In this document: piece after piece, positions 1 through 5,211 of the stretch | How the letters are laid out: each line of letters begins with the position of its first letter | How positions within the stretch are numbered: position 1 is the stretch's first letter | NCBI GenBank assembly: GCA_937876225.1 | Contig: CALFIC010000202.1 | Location: forward strand, 1 to 11,774 | Direction: 5' to 3' | From: an uncultured Chloroflexota bacterium | Lineage (GTDB): Bacteria > Chloroflexota > Chloroflexia > Chloroflexales > Roseiflexaceae | Length of the DNA stretch: 11,774 bases | Made by a program: the position numbers and the translations under genes | Notes under the pieces: generated by a model | Databases searched by the model: none | Seen by the model: only the letters and a program-made list of their open reading frames with translations | Told to the model about the DNA's origin: nothing

Positions 1-37
1 CGCTGACAGAAACATTATTTGTTATATGGTCGTCACG

Positions 38-56
38 ATTCAGTTGTGAAGGTGCA
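38..56 (-). promoter_or_regulatory. boxA-like antitermination element in leftward leader
   Basis: On the minus strand this reads TGCACCTTCACAACTGAAT. It matches at 14 of 19 positions the TGTTCTTTGAAAACTGAAT-type stretch that I recall from rRNA leaders and spacers, where NusB/S10 bind boxA. It lies about 90 bases downstream of the predicted start of the strong leftward transcript, a plausible place for such an element in an rrn leader. The match was made by eye from memory, and no 16S sequence is inside the window to confirm it. Confidence 0.4.
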
Positions 57-106
57 GAATTGATTTTGGCGAAACACGTTTTACCGCATCTCAATCGCTT
101 CTTGTT

Positions 107-148
107 TCGTTGCCGTTCGCTCGGTGGAGTGAATCTCTTTCGCAACGA
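107..148 (-). other. Stem-loop at the 5' end of the leftward leader
   Basis: TCGTTGC (107-113 on the plus strand) and GCAACGA (142-148) form a 7-bp inverted repeat. Inside it, TTCGCTC (116-122) and GAGTGAA (127-133) can pair with one imperfect position and a 4-base loop. The predicted transcription start is near 147, so the leftward RNA would begin almost exactly with this folded element, as in structured leaders of stable RNA operons. Confidence 0.4.
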
Positions 149-153
149 GGTGT

Positions 154-183
154 ATATTAGCACATGGGGGATAGGCGTGTCAA
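154..183 (-). promoter_or_regulatory. Strong leftward sigma-70-type promoter
   Basis: On the minus strand there is a perfect -35 box TTGACA (178-183), an 18-base spacer and a -10 box TAATAT (154-159) preceded by the extended -10 motif TGC (160-162). Upstream are three A-tracts (seen as T-tracts at 188-192, 200-203 and 211-214 on the plus strand), spaced about 11-12 bases apart. That phasing is expected for bent DNA or an UP-like element. Transcription would start near 147 and run out of the window. No minus-strand gene follows within 147 bases, so the target is outside. A stable RNA operon is a reasonable guess. Confidence 0.7.
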
Positions 184-340
184 GGGGTTTTTGGGGCAAT
201 TTTCGAGGAGTTTTCAAATTGGTCGGAATTGGGGGGATTTATCACCCCGGAGCCACTATCCGTGCGGCATTCTACCGCCCAAAAAAACCGTCGTTTCGGT
301 CATCTGGATAGACTAAAGCGCATATGCGCATCAGGGCCGC

Positions 341-378
341 ACAAAATATCGAGCCAAGAGTGTTACTCTTGGCTCGAT
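341..378 (-). terminator. Rho-independent terminator of the amidohydrolase gene
   Basis: The 14-bp arms ATCGAGCCAAGAGT (348-361) and ACTCTTGGCTCGAT (365-378) are perfectly complementary around a 3-base loop. In the leftward RNA the stem is followed by ATTTTGTG, a short U-rich stretch. It begins 32 bases past the amidohydrolase stop codon, where a terminator is expected. The U-tract is short, so efficiency is uncertain, but the stem is very strong. Confidence 0.75.
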
Positions 379-410
379 GCGATTCACGTTTGCGGCGGGA
401 GTTTTTTTAA

Positions 411-2045
411 TTAAAGGCCATTACGATAGACAACCCGACCCTCGATCATGGTGAGCCGCGCAGTAATGTGCTGGAGTTGGGCAGCATCGCAGGTGAAGGG
501 GTCATCGCTAAGGACGGCCAAGTCGGCCAGCATACCGGGCATCAAGGTGCCTTGGCGTGATTCGCTACTCGCACAGTACGCAGCACCCACCGTAAAGCCC
601 CGCAAGGCGCTCATCCGGCTAATGGCGAGCTCGGGGTACCAGCCCCCGGTCGGAGTGCCATCGAGCTTGCAACGGGTGACGGCGCCATAGATGCTCAGCC
701 ACGGGTTGAGTGATTCGACGGGGGCATCAGAGCCGAGTGCCAGCACGGCACCACTGGCTTCGAGGGTGCGCCAGGCATAGCTGGTGGCGTTGCGCTTGCC
801 CCACAAGCGGTCGGCAGTATCGAGGTCGCCAACCATGTGCACGGGTTGCATCGAAGCGACCACGTTCATGGCGGCAAAGCGGGGGATGTCGAGGGGATCG
901 AGTAATTGGCAGTGCTCGATGCGGTTAGGGATGGTCAAGACCCGTTTGGCGGTATCAGCCAACGTCTCGCCGTGGTGTTGCAAGGGGGTCAAGGCGGCTT
1001 CGATGGCGTCGAGCACCTTGCGGTTGGCACCGTCGCCGATACAGTGTACCGAGATGGCAATGCCGGCATGGTTGGCGCGACGGACATAGTCGAAAATTTC
1101 GTCGCGGGTGATGGTGGGCAGACCGTAGTTATTGCCCCCTTCAAAGGGCGCCAACATATCGGCGGTTTCGGAACCCAGTGTACCATCGACAAAAAACTTA
1201 AACTGGCCGATACGCAACCAATCGTCGCCGAGGCCGCTGCGTACGCCCATCTGGAGCATGTGTTCGAAGCCGTTGGGGTCGATACACATCAATACCCGCC
1301 CGGGCATTTCGCCACGGTGGCGCAATTCTTGTAGGGCACGGAGATGGATATACCCGTCTTTTTTCATGCCAGTCAAACCATGCATGCCCACCATGCCATA
1401 GCGGTAGCCTTCGGCAAAGGCGGCTTGAACGGCTTGGATGCGATCTTCATCGGTGATATCGGGGATGAAGCGGCGCACCAAGTCGATGGCGGTTTCTTTG
1501 AAAATCCCGGTCGGATCACCGTTGGCGTCGCGGTCAATATGGCCACCATCGGGATCGGGGGTGTCACGGGTGATGCCGGCGATTTGCATGGCGGTGTGGT
1601 TCATCCAGGCCGAGTGACCATCTTTGCGGGTCAACAAGGCGGGGCGATCGGGGGCGAGGGCTTCGAGCTCAGTGGCAGTCGGCCAGCGGCCGCCCCACAG
1701 GGTGTGATCCCAGCCACCACCTTCGAGCCACTTGCCGGCGGGCAAGCGGTGGGCGGCGTCGGCGATTTTGGCGCAGACGAATTCAAAATCAGCCATGCCG
1801 TCGAGGCGGGTCTGACGCAACGTCAAACCGTGCGAAATAATATGCACGTGGGCATCGGTCAATCCCGGAATGACCGGATTACCTTGTAAATCGAGGGTAT
1901 AAGTGGTGTCGCCCATGATGGCGGTGACTTCGGCGAGGGTGCCGGCGGCACAAACGATGCCATCGCGAATCCCTAAGGCTTCGACCTGGGGCATGGCGGG
2001 GTCGAGGGTATAAATCGGACCATTGGTAACCAACATACTCGTCAT
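411..2045 (-). CDS. Metal-dependent amidohydrolase, YtcJ-like (amidohydrolase family 3)
   Basis: This 544-residue protein looks like a cytoplasmic amidohydrolase of the family that includes YtcJ and N-substituted formamide deformylase. These enzymes hydrolyse C-N bonds in small amides, but the substrate cannot be told from sequence. A small N-terminal beta domain leads into a TIM barrel with the metal motif DAHVH (64-68). Further conserved points are K283 in KFFVDGTLGS, H334 in VHCIGDGANR, H378 in RIEHCQ and D440 in GSDAPVES. The C-terminal region (about 485-544, GTLMPGMLADLAVL) folds back to the beta domain. No signal peptide is visible. The start at 2045 is chosen because AAGGA lies 8 bases upstream; longer in-frame starts at 2054 and 2156 lack spaced ribosome sites, and the latter would translate repeat DNA. 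It is unrelated to division and appears to be a separate transcription unit with its own promoter and terminator. Confidence 0.93.
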   Translation of the reverse strand: MTSMLVTNGPIYTLDPAMPQVEALGIRDGIVCAAGTLAEVTAIMGDTTYTLDLQGNPVIPGLTDAHVHIISHGLTLRQTRLDGMADFEFVCAKIADAAHRLPAGKWLEGGGWDHTLWGGRWPTATELEALAPDRPALLTRKDGHSAWMNHTAMQIAGITRDTPDPDGGHIDRDANGDPTGIFKETAIDLVRRFIPDITDEDRIQAVQAAFAEGYRYGMVGMHGLTGMKKDGYIHLRALQELRHRGEMPGRVLMCIDPNGFEHMLQMGVRSGLGDDWLRIGQFKFFVDGTLGSETADMLAPFEGGNNYGLPTITRDEIFDYVRRANHAGIAISVHCIGDGANRKVLDAIEAALTPLQHHGETLADTAKRVLTIPNRIEHCQLLDPLDIPRFAAMNVVASMQPVHMVGDLDTADRLWGKRNATSYAWRTLEASGAVLALGSDAPVESLNPWLSIYGAVTRCKLDGTPTGGWYPELAISRMSALRGFTVGAAYCASSESRQGTLMPGMLADLAVLSDDPFTCDAAQLQHITARLTMIEGRVVYRNGL

Positions 2046-2053
2046 ATTGCACA

Positions 2054-2058
2054 TCCTT
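2054..2058 (-). promoter_or_regulatory. Ribosome binding site of the amidohydrolase gene
   Basis: AAGGA on the minus strand, 8 bases before the ATG at 2045. It decides the start: the ATG at 2054 would overlap this site, and the open frame further upstream runs into the palindromic repeats. Confidence 0.7.
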
Positions 2059-2081
2059 GTGTAGAGAGGGATTACCGCAAT

Positions 2082-2090
2082 ATTATGACA
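2082..2090 (-). promoter_or_regulatory. Candidate extended -10 promoter of the amidohydrolase gene
   Basis: On the minus strand TGTCATAAT combines an extended -10 TGn with CATAAT (five of six matches to TATAAT). It would start transcription near 2075, giving a leader of about 30 bases. No good -35 box is visible at 16-18 bases upstream, which extended -10 promoters can tolerate. It lies between the repeat island and the start codon, so the gene can be transcribed independently of ftsZ. Confidence 0.4.
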
Positions 2091-2109
2091 CAAATATGAG
2101 GGATCCACG

Positions 2110-2130
2110 GGGCGCCATGCAATGACGCCC
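2110..2130. repeat. 21-nt hairpin repeat, copy 1
   Basis: Arms GGGCGCCAT and ATGACGCCC around loop GCA; eight of nine arm positions pair. It is identical in sequence to copies 2 and 3. A 13-base linker rich in ACAAACACACC separates it from copy 2. Confidence 0.9.
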
Positions 2131-2143
2131 GGACAAACACACC

Positions 2144-2164
2144 GGGCGCCATGCAATGACGCCC
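2144..2164. repeat. 21-nt hairpin repeat, copy 2
   Basis: Same sequence as copy 1 (arms GGGCGCCAT / ATGACGCCC, loop GCA). It is followed by GAACGACG, a word that also follows copy 3, so the repeats carry common flanks and are not isolated stems. Confidence 0.9.
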
Positions 2165-2178
2165 GAACGACGCCCGTA

Positions 2179-2220
2179 GGGGCGAATCATGCCGGCGAAT
2201 TTATTCGCCGCTATTCGCCC
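2179..2220. repeat. Nested double hairpin in the repeat island
   Basis: The outer arms are GGGCGAAT (2180-2187) and ATTCGCCC (2213-2220). The inner arms are CGGCGAAT (2193-2200) and ATTCGCCG (2203-2210) with a 2-base centre. Both pairs are perfect 8-bp inverted repeats and share the word GGCGAAT/ATTCGCC, so one hairpin of a family may have been inserted into another. It sits between copies 2 and 3 of the 21-nt unit. Confidence 0.85.
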
Positions 2221-2223
2221 GGT

Positions 2224-2244
2224 GGGCGCCATGCAATGACGCCC
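2224..2244. repeat. 21-nt hairpin repeat, copy 3
   Basis: Same sequence as copies 1 and 2. It is followed by GAACGACGGCGCC and then a CACAAACACACACC linker, which matches the linker between copies 1 and 2. Confidence 0.9.
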
Positions 2245-2273
2245 GAACGACGGCGCCCCCACAAACACACACC

Positions 2274-2294
2274 GGGCGTCATGCAATGACGCCC
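2274..2294. repeat. 21-nt hairpin repeat, copy 4 (perfect palindrome)
   Basis: Arms GGGCGTCAT and ATGACGCCC around GCA. Compared with the other copies, one C is a T, which makes all nine arm positions pair. This looks like either the parental form or a compensatory change that restores the stem. Confidence 0.9.
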
Positions 2295-2304
2295 CCACAA
2301 TCGT

Positions 2305-2334
2305 AGTAGGTGCGAGGCATGCCTCGCACCTACT
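2305..2334. repeat. Perfect 30-bp palindrome next to the ftsZ stop codon
   Basis: The left arm AGTAGGTGCGAGGCA and right arm TGCCTCGCACCTACT are exact reverse complements with no spacer. It begins 2 bases after the TAA of the second ftsZ. As RNA it would give a very stable stem at the 3' end of the ftsZ message. No U-tract follows (the sequence continues ACGATTGTGGG), so it is not a standard Rho-independent terminator. It may stop 3' exonucleases, assist termination, or simply be a mobile palindrome. Confidence 0.9.
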
Positions 2335-2336
2335 GA

Positions 2337-3596
2337 TTAATTTTTGCGCCGGAGGTCGTCACGCAGGCCGGGGGGAATCATAATATTGGGGTTTTCTTCG
2401 TAGGGGCGTTGGGCACTATCATCGCCCCGCCGGCCACCCGCCAATGGCGAGCCACTGCGGGGGGGATTGGCGGCAGGGGGCGGTGGTGGCGGCTGCGTCG
2501 CGACCGTCGGTCGGATGGGGCGTTGGTCACGCACATCACGATTATCGCTACTCGGCACTCTGGGCTGTGGCGATTCTGGAGCGACGCGTTTTTCGGTCTC
2601 GCGAGTCACTTGACGGGATGGCAGCTGCGTTTTTTGGCGGAAGTTGCTAATGCCCGTGGCCACCAAGGTGATTTTGACTTGATCAGCGGGGAAGTTGGGG
2701 TCGATAACCGATCCCCAAATAATATTGGCATCGGGGTCGACAATGGCTTCGATGGTGTTGGCGGCTTCAGCGATTTCGGTAAGCTTGATATTTTCGTTGC
2801 TGGTGATATTCAACAAAATTCGCTTGGCGCCGCGGATTTCGACGTCGAGCAGCGGTGAACTCATGGCGGCTTCGATGGCTTGTTGGATGCGGTTTTCACC
2901 GGCGCCTGTACCAATCGACATCAAGGCTTCGCCAGAATTGGCCAGAATCGTTTTGACGTCGGCAAAGTCGACATTCACCATCCCGGTTTTGGTGATGAGG
3001 TCGGCCACCCCTTGGATGCCTTGACGCAACACGCCATCAACAATCTGGAAGCCCTGCAAAATCGAAATCCCCCGTTTGGCGTAGGCTTCGACCAAACGAT
3101 CGTTGGGGACTACCACCAAGGCATCGACGTATTTGCGCAATTGCTCGAGGCCCCGTTCGGCTTGCTGGAGGCGTTTGTTGCCTTCGAATTTGAATGGTTT
3201 GGTGACCACAGCCACGGTCAAAATCCCCAAATCCTGGGCAATACTCGCCACAATCGGGGCAGCCCCAGTACCAGTACCCCCGCCCATGCCGGCGGTAATA
3301 AAGACCATGTCGGTCCCTTTGAGGATTTCGTAGAGCTCGTCGTTGGTTTCTTCGGCGGCTTTTTCGCCGACGGTAGGATCGCCACCGGCACCCATACCAC
3401 GGGTGAGGCGCTCGCCGATACAAATACGGTAATCGGCTTTGGAGTTGCGCAAGACTTGGGCATCGGTATTGATTGCCACAAAGGTGACATCTTGGACGCC
3501 ATCTTCGATCATGCGATCGATGGCATTTGAGCCACCGCCGCCCACCCCAATCACCCGAATGACGGCTTGCACATTACGTGGTTGTTGAAACGACAT
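2337..3596 (-). CDS. ftsZ: Cell division protein FtsZ, second copy, divergent C-terminus
   Basis: A 419-residue tubulin-like GTPase that should polymerise with GTP at the division site. The GTPase core is complete: GGGGSNA (19-25), the G-box GMGGGTGTGAAP (103-114), NDRL (165-168) and the catalytic T7 loop NVDFAD (208-213). The core ends near residue 325 and is followed by a roughly 80-residue linker rich in proline, arginine and serine, with six prolines at 369-374. The tail is unusual: IPPGLRDDLRRK (407-418) replaces the usual DIPxFLRR peptide that binds FtsA, ZipA-like anchors and SepF. The start at 3596 has AAAGGAAG upstream and matches the first copy's N-terminus; the open frame extends 25 codons further but only through spacer. 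The gene is 127 bases downstream of the first ftsZ, in the same direction. The two proteins are clearly homologous along the whole core, so this is an old tandem duplication or paralogue pair, not a fragment. The FtsZ assignment is certain; a special role is inference. Confidence 0.97.
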   Translation of the reverse strand: MSFQQPRNVQAVIRVIGVGGGGSNAIDRMIEDGVQDVTFVAINTDAQVLRNSKADYRICIGERLTRGMGAGGDPTVGEKAAEETNDELYEILKGTDMVFITAGMGGGTGTGAAPIVASIAQDLGILTVAVVTKPFKFEGNKRLQQAERGLEQLRKYVDALVVVPNDRLVEAYAKRGISILQGFQIVDGVLRQGIQGVADLITKTGMVNVDFADVKTILANSGEALMSIGTGAGENRIQQAIEAAMSSPLLDVEIRGAKRILLNITSNENIKLTEIAEAANTIEAIVDPDANIIWGSVIDPNFPADQVKITLVATGISNFRQKTQLPSRQVTRETEKRVAPESPQPRVPSSDNRDVRDQRPIRPTVATQPPPPPPAANPPRSGSPLAGGRRGDDSAQRPYEENPNIMIPPGLRDDLRRKN

Positions 3597-3602
3597 CGGT
3601 GG

Positions 3603-3610
3603 CTTCCTTT
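3603..3610 (-). promoter_or_regulatory. Ribosome binding site of the second ftsZ
   Basis: AAAGGAAG on the minus strand, 6 bases before the ATG at 3596. It fixes the start, since upstream in-frame codons have no such site. A UCCUCCUU-type stretch about 30 bases further upstream could pair with part of it. Confidence 0.7.
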
Positions 3611-3629
3611 CGTACCAAATTAAATCCAA

Positions 3630-3672
3630 AATGCCTACAAGGAGGAGGGATGTATCCACCCCAGCAGGCATT
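3630..3672 (-). promoter_or_regulatory. Inverted repeat with pyrimidine tract in the ftsZ-ftsZ spacer
   Basis: AATGCCT (3630-3636) and AGGCATT (3666-3672) are perfect 7-bp arms enclosing 29 bases. Inside, on the minus strand, is TCCCTCCTCCTT (3639-3650), which contains the anti-Shine-Dalgarno core CCTCCTT. The element lies in the leader of the second ftsZ. It may shape translation or RNA stability; no T-run follows that would make it a clear terminator. Confidence 0.35.
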
Positions 3673-3723
3673 GTTATGTCATGTTAATCAAAAACCAATA
3701 CCGGCGCATCACCGTCCCTGGCG

Positions 3724-4920
3724 CTAGTTCCCCGGACGGTCTTTGTCACGACTACGCCGCAAAAAGACCGGAATATCGACGTCACTCGGATTGGGGAGAT
3801 TCCGGACCGGAATCGGTTGTGAGGGAGTGCGGCCATCACGCGTACTCGGCAACGGTGTCGAAATCCCGGTATTGGCGCGCGGAGCAACAGGACGACTGCC
3901 CCCCATCAATGATTCACGTCCAGGTGTGGGGGTAATCGTTGGTGCTGGAGCGGCCTTTTTTTCTTCGTCGAAGCCAGTGGCAATCAAGGTGACCTTGACT
4001 TGACCACGGGGGAAGTTGGGGTCGATTAACAAGCCCCAGATGATGTTGGCGTTGGGTTCGACGGCTTCTTCGATGATTGAGGCAGATTCTTGGACTTCAA
4101 AGAGCGTTACATCTTCGCCACCGGTGACATTCAACAGCACACTACGGGCGCCATTGATGGTGACTTCGAGCAAGGGTGAATCAATGGCTTCACGCACCGC
4201 ACTTACCATGCGGTTTTCGCCACTGCCAATCCCAATCGACATCAAAGCCGTCCCTGACCGTTGCATGACCGAGCGCACGTCGGCAAAGTCGACGTTGATC
4301 AAGCCTGGCAAATTAATCATATCGGCGATGCCTTGGATGCCTTGGCGCAACACGCCATCGGCCATCTGGAAGGCTTGCATCATAGTAGCGTTTTTGTTGC
4401 CCGCCAACAACAAGCGGTCGTTGGGGACAATCACCAGCGTATCGACATAGGGGCGCAGGTTGTCAATACCTTGATCGGCGACGCGCCGGCGTGGTTTACC
4501 TTCGAAGCTAAATGGCTTGGTGACCACACCCACCGTCAAAATCCCTAATTCGTGGGCCAGCTTGGCAATCACCGGCGCAGCACCGGTACCAGTACCACCA
4601 CCCATACCAGCCGTCACAAAAACCATATCAGCCCCTTTGAGGGCCTTGATTAAATCATCACGAGATTCTTCGGCGGCTTTTTCACCCGTCGTCGGGTCAC
4701 CACCGGCACCAAGGCCTTTGGTGAGCTTGTCGCCGATGCGGATGCGTTGTGGCGCCTTGGAATTAAACAAGGCTTGGGCATCGGTATTGACGGTGATGAA
4801 TTCAACGTTTTGCACACCATCAGCCACCATGCGATCAACTGCATTGGAACCGCCGCCACCGACGCCGATGACACGAATAACGGCGACGCGTTCGTTGAGG
4901 TCGTGAGAATTATCGAGCAT
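3724..4920 (-). CDS. ftsZ: Cell division protein FtsZ, first copy, canonical C-terminus
   Basis: A 398-residue tubulin-like GTPase that forms the Z-ring scaffold in the cytoplasm at the division site. Visible motifs are GGGGSNA (21-27), the G-box GMGGGTGTGAAP (105-116), NDRLLL following the T6 region, and the catalytic loop NVDFAD (209-214). The core ends near residue 325 and is followed by a roughly 50-residue proline- and threonine-rich linker. The conserved tail DIPVFLRR (382-389) is the standard docking peptide for FtsA and other anchors, and it is followed by a basic end. The start at 4920 is chosen because GGAGG lies 5 bases upstream; the ATG at 4932 overlaps that site and the GTG at 4965 has none. 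It follows ftsA after a 291-base A+T-rich gap that holds a candidate promoter. The second ftsZ comes 127 bases later with no strong terminator between, so co-transcription of the pair is likely. Confidence 0.98.
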   Translation of the reverse strand: MLDNSHDLNERVAVIRVIGVGGGGSNAVDRMVADGVQNVEFITVNTDAQALFNSKAPQRIRIGDKLTKGLGAGGDPTTGEKAAEESRDDLIKALKGADMVFVTAGMGGGTGTGAAPVIAKLAHELGILTVGVVTKPFSFEGKPRRRVADQGIDNLRPYVDTLVIVPNDRLLLAGNKNATMMQAFQMADGVLRQGIQGIADMINLPGLINVDFADVRSVMQRSGTALMSIGIGSGENRMVSAVREAIDSPLLEVTINGARSVLLNVTGGEDVTLFEVQESASIIEEAVEPNANIIWGLLIDPNFPRGQVKVTLIATGFDEEKKAAPAPTITPTPGRESLMGGSRPVAPRANTGISTPLPSTRDGRTPSQPIPVRNLPNPSDVDIPVFLRRSRDKDRPGN

Positions 4921-4925
4921 ATGCG

Positions 4926-4930
4926 CCTCC
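4926..4930 (-). promoter_or_regulatory. Ribosome binding site of the first ftsZ
   Basis: GGAGG on the minus strand, 5 bases before the ATG at 4920. It is the strongest Shine-Dalgarno sequence of the three possible starts and fits the high expression expected of FtsZ. Confidence 0.8.
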
Positions 4931-5012
4931 ATTGACGACGGTACTACAAAGAACAATTCAGCCACTGAAAAGAATATTCAGGAAATTGCAACGATTTTGT
5001 AATCTGATTGCT

Positions 5013-5018
5013 ATTATA
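5013..5018 (-). promoter_or_regulatory. Candidate promoter -10 box of the ftsZ pair
   Basis: A perfect TATAAT on the minus strand within GTAGTATAATAGC. Transcription would start near 5006 and leave an untranslated leader of about 86 bases before the ATG at 4920. The -35 position at 17-base spacing reads ACACAA, a poor match, so either an activator helps or the box is a chance hit in A+T-rich DNA. Confidence 0.45.
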
Positions 5019-5046
5019 CTACATCGTCACTACTATTGTGTTAGGA

Positions 5047-5080
5047 ATTAATCGCTGTCACGAAATTTCACACGATTAAT
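5047..5080. promoter_or_regulatory. Operator-like inverted repeat upstream of ftsZ
   Basis: ATTAATCG (5047-5054) and CGATTAAT (5073-5080) are perfect 8-bp arms separated by 18 bases, with a smaller TGT...ACA pair (5056-5058, 5070-5072) just inside. It would lie about 40-75 bases upstream of the predicted ftsZ transcription start, a typical position for an activator site. No known regulator motif is recognised. Confidence 0.35.
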
Positions 5081-5211
5081 GTTTCATTTTTTATAAAAAC
5101 AAATCCTCATTATTCTATAGGACAATTACCTTGATTCACCGCACAACAATACAATCTGCCATCTATAAACAAATAACGATTTTATTAAATAATTTATACT
5201 GACAAGTCTTA

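Larger units (their letters stand above)
1..410. other. Gene-free region with a leftward promoter, leader and terminator
   Basis: I see no convincing protein gene here on either strand. The right end (341-378) holds the terminator of the amidohydrolase gene. The middle holds a 12-bp palindrome GCGCATATGCGC (318-329), a small hairpin with GGGG/CCCC arms (232-248) and three phased T-tracts. Positions 154-183 form a strong leftward sigma-70 type promoter, and 1-147 would be the untranslated leader of whatever lies left of the window. The plus-strand open frame from 60 to 311 runs through the promoter and has no recognisable protein character. Confidence 0.7.
4921..5211. other. A+T-rich ftsA-ftsZ spacer
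   Basis: This stretch has no gene and is about 32% G+C by hand count, far below the coding sequence on each side. I see no G+C-rich hairpin that would terminate ftsA transcription. It contains a TATAAT box, an inverted repeat upstream of it, and other A+T-rich -10-like sequences such as TATAGA and TAAAAT that lack partners. Such a spacer is consistent with promoters that set FtsZ level independently of ftsQA. Confidence 0.75.

Noticed and set aside
282..288. A7 run (T7 on the minus strand) as a second terminator after the amidohydrolase
   Set aside because: Only a 4-bp stem (ACCG/CGGT) precedes the T-run on the minus strand, too weak to call, and the strong hairpin at 348-378 already explains termination.
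60..311. Plus-strand open frame of 83 codons in the left gene-free region
   Set aside because: It starts without a ribosome binding site, crosses the strong leftward promoter, and its product has no domain-like character.
906..1889. Long plus-strand frames (for example 906-1334, 1344-1889, 2880-3530, 5641-6210, 7942-8616) inside known genes
   Set aside because: All are antisense to genes with full sets of conserved motifs; they reflect codon bias of the minus-strand genes, and none shows a recognisable domain.
2110..2294. Four similar short repeats as a possible CRISPR array
   Set aside because: Gaps are irregular (13, 59, 29 bases), the gaps themselves contain repeated words, the unit is only 21 nt, and no cas genes are present.
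3597..3723. Terminator between the two ftsZ genes
   Set aside because: The short CGG/CCG pairing before the TTTTT near 3681-3685 is only 3 bp, and the AATGCCT/AGGCATT repeat has a 29-base loop and no real T-run, so I do not call a terminator.
3650..3727. Plus-strand 25-codon frame with AAGGAGGAGGG just before its ATG
   Set aside because: The ribosome-site resemblance is striking. However, it is antisense to the ftsZ operon, has no visible promoter, and the peptide (MYPPQQALLCHV...) resembles nothing I know; the purine tract is more simply part of the minus-strand leader.
4921..4965. Upstream starts of the first ftsZ at GTG 4965 and ATG 4932
   Set aside because: Neither has a spaced ribosome site; the GGAGG that fits the ATG at 4920 lies inside the extension, and FtsZ N-termini normally begin shortly before the VIRVIGVGGGG strand.
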